Shown piece after piece: positions 1 to 7,983 of a DNA stretch of 64,000 bases. Under the pieces are notes generated by a model, which did not search any database, was not told where the DNA came from, and was given only the letters and a program-made list of their open reading frames with translations. Every line of letters starts with the position of its first letter. Position 1 is the first letter of the stretch. This stretch comes from Acinetobacter tjernbergiae DSM 14971 = CIP 107465 (GTDB lineage: Bacteria; Pseudomonadota; Gammaproteobacteria; Pseudomonadales; Moraxellaceae): contig NZ_KB894356.1 in assembly GCF_000374425.1 (NCBI RefSeq), positions 1-64,000 of the forward strand, written 5' to 3'. Made by a program: the position numbers and the translations under genes.

Positions 1-90
1 TTTTCGATCGATCAATCAGTAAAAATCCACACAAGTTGTTCTTCTATTCTCTTAATGATCTTCTCGATGATTCGTCATCATCAAGCTAGG
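1..90 (-). promoter_or_regulatory. Candidate rRNA leader with boxB/boxA/boxC-like antitermination elements
   Basis: Downstream of P2 on the minus strand are, in order, a 6-bp hairpin GATGAT/ATCATC with a 5-nt loop (66-82, boxB-like), an A/T-rich GATCATTAAGA (50-60, a weak boxA candidate) and TGTGTGG (27-33, boxC-like). The order boxB-boxA-boxC matches the E. coli rrn leader. The boxA match is poor; the boxC match and the tandem promoters carry the call. Confidence 0.5.
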
Positions 91-96
91 TCGGCT

Positions 97-124
97 ATGT
101 TACTCTAATTTCAACTAAAGTCAA
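97..124 (-). promoter_or_regulatory. Candidate rRNA operon promoter P2, leftward
   Basis: A second minus-strand promoter, TTGACT (119-124), 16 nt, TAACAT (97-102), lies about 140 nt downstream of P1. Tandem P1/P2 promoters at roughly this spacing are the known arrangement of gammaproteobacterial rrn operons. The 16S gene itself is not in the window. Confidence 0.6.
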
Positions 125-235
125 CAGGTAATTTAGATATTTTCAAAACCTACCAATCTTTCCAAGAATCCAACCTTTAAGCCAAATCCTTGTTTCTCAA
201 CAAGTTTTTATCTGCATCACCGCCGATGGATGTGC

Positions 236-263
236 ATTCTACAGCATTCCTAACCCAATACAA
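236..263 (-). promoter_or_regulatory. Candidate rRNA operon promoter P1, leftward
   Basis: On the minus strand a -35 TTGTAT (258-263) and a -10 TAGAAT (236-241) are separated by 16 nt, the short spacer typical of rrn P1 promoters. The -10 is followed by GCACATCC, and an A-rich tract lies upstream of the -35, like an UP element. No leftward coding sequence follows inside the window, so the transcript would run off the left edge. Calling it rrn is inference from the combined architecture with P2 and the boxC-like motif. Confidence 0.6.
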
Positions 264-456
264 CCCCCTTTCTTATTATTTCTTTTTAACTGGTCGTTTT
301 TAGAGCAAATTCACAATTTTTCTTATATTTTTCGACCAAATTTGTTTTAATAATAAGAGAACAATTAAACTGTATTTCTCATATCTATATTTTGCGTTGA
401 GCTGCACAATCATTTTAATGAATGTATTTTCGCTCTAACAGCAATAAGGACTTAGT

Positions 457-1335
457 ATGCATTACTCTAATTTTATCTTGCTCAGCCTGCTAACAACAGG
501 AGCATGTACATCAGTATTGGCACAAGAAGTTCCGAATGGATCAGCAGCCCAAACAAATACCCCACTAACGGCTGAACAAAAGATTTCAACTATTCAAGCA
601 ATTAAAGATTTAAAACATCTAACGAAGAACGATTTAAAAGTAAATGCTAATGCAGCTCAACCCGATGCAGTTAAAGATCCTTTACAACCATTAAATCGCC
701 AAATATTTGTTCTTAATGATGCTTTAGATCGTAATCTACTAAAACCTGTAGCAATACAATATGTTACCAAAGTGCCTGTAGAAGTGCGTAGTCCATATCG
801 CCAATTTCGCAAAAACCTAGGTGAACCCTGGAATGCAGTAAATCAGCTAATCCAAGGTCGCCCAAGCCGCGCTGCTAAAACATTGGGTCGTTTTTCAATC
901 AATACACTAACAACTTTAGGTTTTGCAGACCCTGCTCGTCGATTAGGACTATCCACCGAAGAAGAAAGTTTCGGAGTAACTTTAGGATATTATGGAGTTC
1001 CATCTGGACCATATGTGATGTTGCCTTTTTTTGGTCCAAGTACTTTCCGTGATGGTTTTGGCTTAGCAGCAGATAGTTTTGGTCGCCCACAGAAATATTT
1101 ATTAGATGATCAAAAAGGCATATATTGGTCAACTAACTTATTACAAGCGGTCGATGCTCGCTCTCAAATATTAGATATTGAGGAAAGTTTAAAAGGTGAT
1201 AAATATTCAATGATTCGCGACTTCTATTTGCAACGTAAAGCATTTCAAATTGCAGAAAAACGTGGCGACTCAAATGACGTCTCTTTTGTAAGTGATGAAA
1301 ATGATGCCAATGATTCATCTGTTGAAGAAAAATGA
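457..1335 (+). CDS. mlaA: MlaA/VacJ-family outer membrane lipid asymmetry protein
   Basis: The 292-residue protein has an N-terminal export signal (about residues 1-22) followed by a low-complexity linker and the MlaA (VacJ) domain, which opens at DPLQPLNRQIF near residue 73. MlaA sits in the outer membrane with a porin and passes mislocalised phospholipids to MlaC for return to the inner membrane. Cys17 could be a lipoprotein cysteine, but the residue at -3 is Thr, so cleavage after VLA near residue 22 is an alternative. The tail is acidic and Ser/Asn-rich. An AAGGA ribosome site lies 6 nt before the ATG. No other mla gene is near. Confidence 0.9.
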   Translation: MHYSNFILLSLLTTGACTSVLAQEVPNGSAAQTNTPLTAEQKISTIQAIKDLKHLTKNDLKVNANAAQPDAVKDPLQPLNRQIFVLNDALDRNLLKPVAIQYVTKVPVEVRSPYRQFRKNLGEPWNAVNQLIQGRPSRAAKTLGRFSINTLTTLGFADPARRLGLSTEEESFGVTLGYYGVPSGPYVMLPFFGPSTFRDGFGLAADSFGRPQKYLLDDQKGIYWSTNLLQAVDARSQILDIEESLKGDKYSMIRDFYLQRKAFQIAEKRGDSNDVSFVSDENDANDSSVEEK

Positions 1336-1433
1336 TTAAATTTAAATAATATTTTCAAAATATAGAATTGTCAGTAAATTTAACGCTGGCAATACTATGT
1401 TTTAGATCATCTTTCATCTATGATGAATGAATA

Positions 1434-2432
1434 ATGATCATACAAAGGATTGGTTATTCATCTATGTATTTCATTCAACCGACACGCTCAATACCTTATT
1501 TAGATCAAGCTTTAATTGAGTTACCGAGTTTGCAGATCATTCACATCGATGATTTAGATTTGTATGATCAAACGATTATTGCGATTGCAGATGTACAAGA
1601 TTTTTTAAAACATCAGTGGAAACTACCTACTATTGTTCTAGCTTTCGAACATGAAGGAAATGCTTTAGCTGAAGCTTGGGAAATGGGTGCACTCGCAGGT
1701 TGGATTTGGAATAGTTTACCTAAAAATCCTGTACATTCATTATTTAAAATTGATGCACAGTATAAGCGCAATCAAGATAGTAGAGATTTACCATCCGCAG
1801 CTGAATTACAAAAGCGCCTGTTACCCAACCCAATTGAGTTACCCAACTATCAATTTGAATCTTTTTTTCAACCATCTGCTTATTTATCTGGAGATTGGTA
1901 TGATTACTGGAGATTAAATGATGACGAAGTTCTCTTTTATCTTGCTGATGTTTCTGGGCATGGGGTAACTAGTAGCTTACTTACCTCATGGATGGCTGCA
2001 TTTCATGGGCGCTCAAAGACTCCTGGTCAATTGATCCAAAAACTAAATGCCATGCTCGTACAAGAAAATATTGAAAAACATATTACCATGGTCGCAGGAA
2101 TACTAAATCTAGTTACCCATGAAGTACGTTGGTCTAGCGCTGGACATTATCCTCCTCCGATTATCTTTGAACCTAATCAGCCACCACAAATCCTGACGAC
2201 AAGTAGCTTTCCATTAGGGCTCACAGAAGAACTTGAAGTTGAAGAACATCGTTGTGTATTAAGTCGTCATGCACGATTTATTTTATGTTCAGATGGTGCT
2301 CTTGAACCTTTTGATGGTGGTTTGAATGATCAATTCAATCAATTGGTCGAACATCTGCAAAATGATTCATTCAAAGCACCAGATCATGTCGCAGATGACA
2401 TCGCAATTCTCAGCTTATGTCGAATGAATTAA
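1434..2432 (+). CDS. gigA: GigA-like PP2C/SpoIIE-type serine phosphatase
   Basis: The 332-residue protein has an N-terminal receiver-like region (to about residue 125) and a C-terminal RsbU/SpoIIE-type PP2C domain with SGDWYDYW, DVSGHG and CSDGALE metal-binding motifs. Such phosphatases dephosphorylate STAS-domain anti-anti-sigma factors, and a STAS gene follows about 100 nt downstream. In A. baumannii the equivalent GigA/GigB pair controls stress and antibiotic tolerance (known); orthology here rests on domain order and synteny. The start is uncertain: an in-frame ATG at 1464 is equally possible, and neither has a well-spaced Shine-Dalgarno. I see no obvious phospho-acceptor Asp in the N-terminal part. 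Confidence 0.82.
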   Translation: MIIQRIGYSSMYFIQPTRSIPYLDQALIELPSLQIIHIDDLDLYDQTIIAIADVQDFLKHQWKLPTIVLAFEHEGNALAEAWEMGALAGWIWNSLPKNPVHSLFKIDAQYKRNQDSRDLPSAAELQKRLLPNPIELPNYQFESFFQPSAYLSGDWYDYWRLNDDEVLFYLADVSGHGVTSSLLTSWMAAFHGRSKTPGQLIQKLNAMLVQENIEKHITMVAGILNLVTHEVRWSSAGHYPPPIIFEPNQPPQILTTSSFPLGLTEELEVEEHRCVLSRHARFILCSDGALEPFDGGLNDQFNQLVEHLQNDSFKAPDHVADDIAILSLCRMN

Positions 2433-2534
2433 TTTTAAAATCAATATTTTAATTAGATCACAGCATCCAACCACTTGTGTCTAGAATATCACTATGGGAT
2501 AATTTTATATCCTTTCTCTGAAAATGGCATTTAT

Positions 2535-3056
2535 ATGTCAACAGGTCATGTTGAATATGCAAGTTTAAATGGAACGCATATTTTCAAACTTATAGGCGAA
2601 GTGCGTGCTCACTCTTGCATAAGTTTAGACAAACTACTCAACAGAATTGAACAGCAACAAAATGTTGTCGGTGCAATCGTTGATTTAAGTGAAACCACGT
2701 TTATTGACAGCACTGTTTTAGGTGTGTTGGCAAAATTAGGTCTCAAGCTAAAACAAATTCATCACATACAAGCTGTAATGCTTTCAACAAATCCAGATAT
2801 TACTACCTTAGCCAATAGTATGGGGCTAGGTCAGGTATTTGTAATTTTAAATTACTGCGGTGATCCCAATGTATTCACTTTAGAACTGACTGAAGAGCAT
2901 GTAACACATAGTGCAATGCTCAATACTGTACTTGATGCACACAAAACATTGATGCGTTTAAATGAAAATAACCAAAATATGTTTGAGCCTCTTGTGAAGC
3001 AATTGCAAAAAGAACAAGAGTGCTTATCTCTTGATTCACAAAAACAAAATGCATAA
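2535..3056 (+). CDS. gigB: GigB-like STAS anti-anti-sigma factor
   Basis: Starting at the ATG at 2535, this is a 173-residue cytoplasmic protein with a STAS domain over roughly residues 8-110. The signature VDLSETTFIDST places the candidate phosphorylated Ser at residue 59. The partner kinase or anti-sigma factor is not in the window. It is probably the substrate of the phosphatase encoded just upstream. The frame stays open back to a TTG at 2475, but the extra residues are unlike STAS proteins. The C-terminal 60 residues are Gln/Glu/Asn-rich and may extend the fold. In A. baumannii GigB links to the nitrogen PTS (known literature), and ptsO occurs elsewhere in this window. Confidence 0.82.
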   Translation: MSTGHVEYASLNGTHIFKLIGEVRAHSCISLDKLLNRIEQQQNVVGAIVDLSETTFIDSTVLGVLAKLGLKLKQIHHIQAVMLSTNPDITTLANSMGLGQVFVILNYCGDPNVFTLELTEEHVTHSAMLNTVLDAHKTLMRLNENNQNMFEPLVKQLQKEQECLSLDSQKQNA

Positions 3057-3084
3057 TTGTTGAAAACCTAATCTTGATGCCGAT

Positions 3085-3909
3085 ATGACTTTACTTTCTG
3101 TTGTACAAATGAATTCTCAAAATGACATTGAAGCAAATTTCCTTGTCATTGAATCATTGATTCAACAAAGTAAGGCTCAAGCGGCAGAGTTGATTGTTTT
3201 CCCTGAAAATTTCGTCTGTTTTGCAGCTGGAAAACAGCGTGAAACTGCTGCGCAATTCGAGAGCATTCAACAGCGTTTAGAACAACTTGCTTATCGTTAT
3301 CAAATCTGGATTATCGCGGGCACACTCCCTTGCCCTTTTCGTCCAGATGGTTCAATTATTAATGATGGTCGAGTTCGAACGGTCAGCTTATGCATTAGCC
3401 CTGAAAGAACTGAAGCACGTTACGACAAAATCCATTTGTTTGATGTACAAGTCGGTGATGCGGTTGGTGGGTATCAAGAGTCAAAGTTCTTTGAAGCAGG
3501 TGATAACGTCGTTGTTGCAAAAACACCTTATGGCAATATTGGTTTAATGGTGTGTTATGACTTGCGCTTCCCTGAACTTGCTCTAATGTTACGTCAGCAA
3601 GGGGCAAATATTTTAACTGCGCCTGCTGCATTTACTTACACAACAGGTCAGCTTCATTGGCAATTACTATTACAAGCACGAGCAATGGACAGCCAATGTT
3701 ATGTTCTAGGTGCAGCCCAACAAGGTTGGCATGGTGAACAACGCCAAACTTGGGGACATGCAGGAATTACCAATAGCCGAGGGCAACTGTTAGAAATAAT
3801 CAATACGGAAGGACACGGTTTAATGACCTGTTCATTTGATCTAGCCGAGCAAAATGAGATCCGACTTGCAATGCCACTGATGGAGCATCGTAAGCTCATC
3901 AATTATTAA
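3085..3909 (+). CDS. Carbon-nitrogen hydrolase (nitrilase superfamily, Nit1/omega-amidase type)
   Basis: The 274-residue single-domain amidohydrolase carries the family Glu-Lys-Cys triad: Glu41 in FPENF, Lys115 in YDKIHLFD and Cys157 in MVCYDLRFPEL. The LRFPEL context and the length fit the Nit1/YbeM branch, whose members hydrolyse deaminated glutathione; plain omega-amidases and other amidases look similar, so the substrate is inferred. The gene starts 28 nt after gigB and may be cotranscribed with it. It is predicted to be cytoplasmic. Confidence 0.88.
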   Translation: MTLLSVVQMNSQNDIEANFLVIESLIQQSKAQAAELIVFPENFVCFAAGKQRETAAQFESIQQRLEQLAYRYQIWIIAGTLPCPFRPDGSIINDGRVRTVSLCISPERTEARYDKIHLFDVQVGDAVGGYQESKFFEAGDNVVVAKTPYGNIGLMVCYDLRFPELALMLRQQGANILTAPAAFTYTTGQLHWQLLLQARAMDSQCYVLGAAQQGWHGEQRQTWGHAGITNSRGQLLEIINTEGHGLMTCSFDLAEQNEIRLAMPLMEHRKLINY

Positions 3910-3971
3910 AAATGAGACACTCCACGTATTTAAGTCACCCTTTGTACAAATTATCCTCATCTGACAACACT

Positions 3972-4000
3972 TTGACTGCAATAGTCAGCTTTCATAAATG
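3972..4000 (+). promoter_or_regulatory. Candidate sigma-70 promoter for the small exported protein
   Basis: TTGACT (3972-3977) and TAAATG (3995-4000) are spaced by 17 nt in the gap after the amidase gene, about 115 nt before the next start codon. Part of the spacer forms a short inverted repeat GACT/AGTC. Confidence 0.35.
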
Positions 4001-4116
4001 TATGTTTTCCAGGATCATGATTTAATAGACTTTATTCATCATGGTAGAACAGGATCAAACGATCAAATTCCATGTCTGATGTAATATCTTCAATTAATTC
4101 GTATTAAGTTTGATTT

Positions 4117-4464
4117 ATGTTTAAAGTAATTTTTTTATTTTTTATAGGGGCAATTGCACAACTCCATGCAGCAGTGGTTGATACGAATACGAGTCCACAA
4201 AATACCTTGTCCACGCCACAAAATTTATCACTAAACTCTTTTGGGCAATGGGTGATTGGTTGGGGAACAGGAGCTGAAGGTGCAAGACAACGATTAGATA
4301 ATATCCAGCGAGAGGATGTCATTATTATCAAACAAAAAGGTGCAACCTTAGACATGATTGTTGCTTGGCAACAATATTATGAGCAAGAAGCCCAAAATAA
4401 TCTTAACAATCCAACGGCACGTTATAGAGCACGTTTGATGAAAAAGATTGCTGAACTCTGGTAA
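4117..4464 (+). CDS. Small exported protein of unknown function
   Basis: I do not recognise this 115-residue protein. A hydrophobic N-terminus of about 19 residues ending in LHA looks like a signal peptide, so the mature protein of about 96 residues is probably periplasmic. The mature part has a Thr/Ser/Gln/Asn-rich start, then GQWVIGWGTGAEGARQRL and an amphipathic Gln/Glu/Arg-rich C-terminus (AWQQYYEQEAQ) likely to be helical. It contains no Cys. The gene stands alone between the amidase and ohrR, and its ribosome site is weak. Confidence 0.65.
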   Translation: MFKVIFLFFIGAIAQLHAAVVDTNTSPQNTLSTPQNLSLNSFGQWVIGWGTGAEGARQRLDNIQREDVIIIKQKGATLDMIVAWQQYYEQEAQNNLNNPTARYRARLMKKIAELW

Positions 4465-4544
4465 TGATTGAAATAGAATCGGTTTAGGTAATCACCAATA
4501 GATCACGATATACTCATTATATTAGTACAACGTTTGAGAACCAC

Positions 4545-4982
4545 ATGGGCGATGAGCATCAGCAATTGTTATTAGATAATCAGTTATGTTTTCTGATTTA
4601 TTCGACCAACCTTGCCTTAAATCAAGTCTATCGTCAATTGCTTGCCCCTCTTGGATTAACCTATCCTCAATATCTTGTGATGTTAGTGCTTTGGGAAAAG
4701 GATCAATTAAGCGTTTCTGAAATTGGAGAACGGCTGTTCTTAGAATCCTCCACACTCACTCCGTTGTTAAAAAAATTGGAAATATCACAACTGATTACGC
4801 GCAAGCGCTCAGCCAAAGATGAAAGACAAGTTATTATTTCGCTGACACAACAAGGGCACAATTTAAAACTCAAAGCGGTTGATATTCCCAATCAAATTTC
4901 TCAAGCGGCATCATGTACACCATCAACGCTGAACAATTTAAAAGATCAAATTTCAACACTACGTGACAACCTACTTAAATAA
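4545..4982 (+). CDS. ohrR: OhrR, MarR-family organic hydroperoxide sensor repressor
   Basis: The 145-residue winged-helix MarR protein begins with LDNQLCFLIYS, placing the peroxide-sensing Cys at residue 15, as in OhrR. A second Cys at residue 124 makes it a candidate 2-Cys OhrR, in which oxidation links the two cysteines between subunits. The DNA-binding segment is around LSVSEIGERLFLESSTLTPLLKKLE, with a wing at RKRSAKDERQ. It lies directly upstream of ohr, the classical target, on the same strand with an 87-nt gap that contains palindromes. Confidence 0.93.
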   Translation: MGDEHQQLLLDNQLCFLIYSTNLALNQVYRQLLAPLGLTYPQYLVMLVLWEKDQLSVSEIGERLFLESSTLTPLLKKLEISQLITRKRSAKDERQVIISLTQQGHNLKLKAVDIPNQISQAASCTPSTLNNLKDQISTLRDNLLK

Positions 4983-5022
4983 TATTTAAATTTAGAGAGG
5001 AAAGACTTGTTTTTTTATTTAT

Positions 5023-5049
5023 ATCGTATACGATTTAATTGTACACAAT
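5023..5049 (+). promoter_or_regulatory. Candidate OhrR operator region upstream of ohr
   Basis: Two palindromes lie 20-47 nt before the ohr start: the perfect 12-mer ATCGTATACGAT (5023-5034) and ATTGTACACAAT (5038-5049), with 5-nt arms and a 2-nt centre. OhrR operators are A/T-rich inverted repeats, so these are reasonable binding-site candidates. Assignment is by position and symmetry only. Confidence 0.4.
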
Positions 5050-5069
5050 ATTATTTTGGAATAAAAACC

Positions 5070-5504
5070 ATGTCTCTAGAACAAGTTGTTTATCGTGCAA
5101 AAGCCAAAGCTACAGGCGGTCGTGATGGTCGTGCAACATCATCAGATGGTGTATTAGATGTAAAACTCGGTGTACCTAAAGAAATGGGCGGTGCTGGTGG
5201 TGAAGTCACCAATCCTGAACAGCTTTTTGCTGCGGGTTATTCGGCATGTTTCTTAGGAGCGATGAAATTTGTTGCAAATCGCGACAAACTCAAAATTACA
5301 AAAGATGCTTATGTTGAGGGTGAAGTTGGAATTGGTCCAATTCCAAATGGCTTTGGTATTGAAGTCACTTTAAATGTTTATCTGATTGGTATAGAACAAG
5401 CTGAAGCTGAACAATTGGTTGCCGCAGCGCACATTGTTTGCCCATACTCAAATGCGACTCGTGGCAACATTGATGTGAATTTTAATATCGTGACCACAGA
5501 ATAA
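5070..5504 (+). CDS. ohr: Organic hydroperoxide resistance protein Ohr
   Basis: Starting at the ATG at 5070 ([10 protein letters not shown]), the protein is 144 residues, the usual Ohr length. It has the two redox cysteines: Cys60 (peroxidatic, AAGYSACF) and Cys124 (resolving, [11 protein letters not shown]). Ohr is a cytoplasmic lipoyl-dependent thiol peroxidase that reduces fatty-acid and other organic hydroperoxides. The TTG at 5007, which would add 21 residues, is rejected because the added segment lies over the palindromes and has no family resemblance. It is probably derepressed when OhrR is oxidised. Confidence 0.95.
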   Translation: MSLEQVVYRAKAKATGGRDGRATSSDGVLDVKLGVPKEMGGAGGEVTNPEQLFAAGYSACFLGAMKFVANRDKLKITKDAYVEGEVGIGPIPNGFGIEVTLNVYLIGIEQAEAEQLVAAAHIVCPYSNATRGNIDVNFNIVTTE

Positions 5505-5516
5505 GCATTTCGCAAA

Positions 5517-5549
5517 GAAAAACAGCATGGATCACCATGCTGTTTTTTT
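5517..5549 (+). terminator. Rho-independent terminator after ohr
   Basis: AACAGCATGG and CCATGCTGTT form a perfect 10-bp stem with an ATCA loop, extended by A/T pairs and followed by a T run. It lies between the convergent ohr and gspE genes and may serve both strands. Confidence 0.85.
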
Positions 5550-5568
5550 ATTTAAGGGCTTAACTTAA

Positions 5569-7059
5569 TTATTCTTCAGCCGCTTCATTGGTCACACGCA
5601 ATACTTCTTCTAATGTGGTTTTACCTGCTAGAACCTTGAGCAAACCATCATCACGAATCGAAGCTGCATGACGACGCGCATGATTTTCCAACTCAAATTC
5701 AGCTGCATTGCCATGAATCAAACGGCGCATCGGCTCATCAATTGGGGCAATTTCATAGATGGCGGTTCGCCCACTGAAACCAACATGTGAACATTTCTCA
5801 CAACCATTCGGTTGAGGTAACTGCATATGTTGATCCACTTTGAGATGTTGGAACACTTGTCGCTCAAAATCATCCGCTTTACGCCAAGTCACACAATGTG
5901 GACATAAGGTACGAACAAGACGTTGCGCAATAACTCCAATCAAGGAACTCGCCAGTAGGAAAGGCTCGATTCCCATATCTTTTAAACGAGTTACCGCACC
6001 AATTGCCGTATTGGTATGCAGTGTTGATAGCACTAAATGACCCGTTAAAGAGGCTTGTACCGCAATCTCAGCAGTCTCAAGATCACGAATCTCGCCCACC
6101 ATGACCACATCTGGGTCTTGGCGCAACATCGCTTTCAAAGCACGAGCAAAAGTCATATCCACTTTGGTGTTGACTTGTGTTTGACCAATCCCTTCAATTT
6201 GATATTCAATCGGATCTTCAGCAGTCAAAATATTACGGGTGTTGTCATTCAAATCAGATAATGCTGCATACAAGGTCGTGGTTTTTCCCGAACCTGTTGG
6301 TCCAGTCACCAAAATAATGCCATGTGGTCGATGTACCAATTGCGTTAAACGCTCATAGTCATTTTTCATCAACCCGAGATGGGTCATATTCAGACGACCT
6401 GCTTGCTTATCCAACAAACGCATCACCACACGTTCACCGTGAGATGAAGGTAATGTCGAAACACGCACATCCACTTCTCGCCCAGCCAACCGTAATGAAA
6501 TACGCCCATCTTGAGGGACGCGCTTTTCAGCAATATCTAGTTTCGCCATAACTTTAATACGTGAAACTAAAAGCGGTGCAAGTTCACGGCGTGGCTGAAC
6601 GATTTCACGCAACTGTCCATCGACACGTAACCGTACTGAGAGTTTTTTCTCAAAGGCTTCGATATGGATATCAGAGGCACTGACACGAATGGCTTCAGAC
6701 AACAAGGCATTAATCAGACGAACAATTGGAGCATCATCTTCTTGATCCATCAAGTCTTCAGCTTCAGGCACTTGATCTGCCAAACTTAATAAATCGGGAT
6801 GATCTTCTAGACCCGCTGCAACTTGTTGAGATTCGCCTGTATCACCTGCATAACTGGAACTGAGTAAGGCATGAAACTCTTGATCAGTACACAATTGATC
6901 ATGAGCTACCCTCCCCAAAACTCGACGTGCTTCCTGCAAAGCAATACGCGCGGTGTCCTTCCGTCGCACAATAAAAATTTGATCGCCTTCATAACGTAAT
7001 AACACGCCATGTCGTTTCGCAAAACTATAAGGAATTTGTATTTGTTTAAGTATTTGCAT
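5569..7059 (-). CDS. gspE: Type II secretion system ATPase GspE
   Basis: With the start at 7059 (MQILKQIQIPYSF) the protein is 496 residues, the usual GspE size. An N-terminal domain to about residue 100 is followed by the secretion ATPase domain: Walker A GPTGSGKTTT at about 253-262, the Asp box near RNILTAEDPIEY, Walker B VMVGEIRD near 319-325 and a His box. A zinc module has Cys386, 389, 420 and 423, typical of GspE/PilB. It powers pseudopilus assembly at the inner membrane. GspE rather than PilB is favoured by size and the first domain. No other gsp gene is nearby. The frame stays open upstream into DUF432 but that extension is unlikely to be real. Confidence 0.88.
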   Translation of the reverse strand: MQILKQIQIPYSFAKRHGVLLRYEGDQIFIVRRKDTARIALQEARRVLGRVAHDQLCTDQEFHALLSSSYAGDTGESQQVAAGLEDHPDLLSLADQVPEAEDLMDQEDDAPIVRLINALLSEAIRVSASDIHIEAFEKKLSVRLRVDGQLREIVQPRRELAPLLVSRIKVMAKLDIAEKRVPQDGRISLRLAGREVDVRVSTLPSSHGERVVMRLLDKQAGRLNMTHLGLMKNDYERLTQLVHRPHGIILVTGPTGSGKTTTLYAALSDLNDNTRNILTAEDPIEYQIEGIGQTQVNTKVDMTFARALKAMLRQDPDVVMVGEIRDLETAEIAVQASLTGHLVLSTLHTNTAIGAVTRLKDMGIEPFLLASSLIGVIAQRLVRTLCPHCVTWRKADDFERQVFQHLKVDQHMQLPQPNGCEKCSHVGFSGRTAIYEIAPIDEPMRRLIHGNAAEFELENHARRHAASIRDDGLLKVLAGKTTLEEVLRVTNEAAEE

Positions 7060-7152
7060 CACACAAATAATGATAAGAGAAAGTATTGAGTGTACTCTAA
7101 GCAGATTACAGCGTGAAGTCTGTTTAGCATACTCACACAGGAATTTTGCATC

Positions 7153-7974
7153 TTGTCTCAAAATAATCAACATCAAACGCCACATTCCAACACATTGAAA
7201 TGGTGGGGCGAACAACAATTTGAAATTCAGCAAGCCAAAGCTTGGCAATTTGGTTCATTACTGTTCCGCCTGACACGTGGTCTTAAAGAGTGGCGATTGG
7301 AATATCATCGCCCCCAGTCCCAGCATGATTATGAACAACAATGGCAAGTTCTAAATGACACGATTTTTGCAATGCCACAACCTGCAAAAATCGAACGCTA
7401 TATGTTTCATAACACCCAAAGTACATTCCATTTAATGCCGCGTTTAGCAGATCGTTCTGTCGTGATTAAGCCTGTTGACCCAATCTATATTCCCGCAGGA
7501 CAACGAGGGACTTTATATATCAGCACACCATTATGGATTGCAGGTTTAGTCGATGGACTCACTGAACCGCTATTTGATATTCCTGTGATTCAGCCGAAAG
7601 ACACATGGTTTGGTAAAGATCCTCAAAATGGTGAAATTTGCTATGCCACGTCTGTCGATGGTCGTACTGATTTAAATCTGTTAAAACCGCGTGCTTTCCG
7701 TGCAGTCACTCCAATTGAATTTCACAATACCAGCCCACATCAGTTACGTTTTGATCGTATGAATGTACCTGTTCCTGCTCTGCCCCTGTTTTATAGTGAA
7801 AGTACAGGGCGTTTATGGACTTCACAAATCAAAGTCTATTACGAAGGGACAGATCATCCTGCACGTATTCGGATTGAAAATAAAACACCTGCCCAAGCAG
7901 GTGAGGTGATTTATGTTCATCCTCCTCGTGCGCCTGGCAGTACCTTATTCAATATGTTTGATTCATTCTTTTAA
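7153..7974 (+). CDS. DUF432 family protein
   Basis: The 273-residue protein resembles the DUF432 family, whose function is unknown and which often neighbours mechanosensitive channel genes. No signal peptide or membrane segment is evident. The interior has beta-rich stretches such as KPVDPIYIPAGQRGTLYI and QIKVYYEGTDHPARIRIEN. The start is a TTG with AGGA 10 nt upstream; I find no better in-frame ATG before the conserved part. The gene ends 9 nt before mscS, so the two are almost certainly one operon and probably one functional unit. Confidence 0.75.
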   Translation: MSQNNQHQTPHSNTLKWWGEQQFEIQQAKAWQFGSLLFRLTRGLKEWRLEYHRPQSQHDYEQQWQVLNDTIFAMPQPAKIERYMFHNTQSTFHLMPRLADRSVVIKPVDPIYIPAGQRGTLYISTPLWIAGLVDGLTEPLFDIPVIQPKDTWFGKDPQNGEICYATSVDGRTDLNLLKPRAFRAVTPIEFHNTSPHQLRFDRMNVPVPALPLFYSESTGRLWTSQIKVYYEGTDHPARIRIENKTPAQAGEVIYVHPPRAPGSTLFNMFDSFF

Positions 7975-7983
7975 GAGGTTGCT

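Noticed and set aside
4104-4355. Antisense frame over the small exported protein
   Set aside because: It mirrors the plus-strand gene, which has a signal peptide and fits the surrounding gene direction.
7060-7248. Longer GspE start overlapping the DUF432 gene
   Set aside because: The added 63 residues have no family resemblance and would be antisense to the DUF432 start; the ATG at 7059 gives the usual GspE length.
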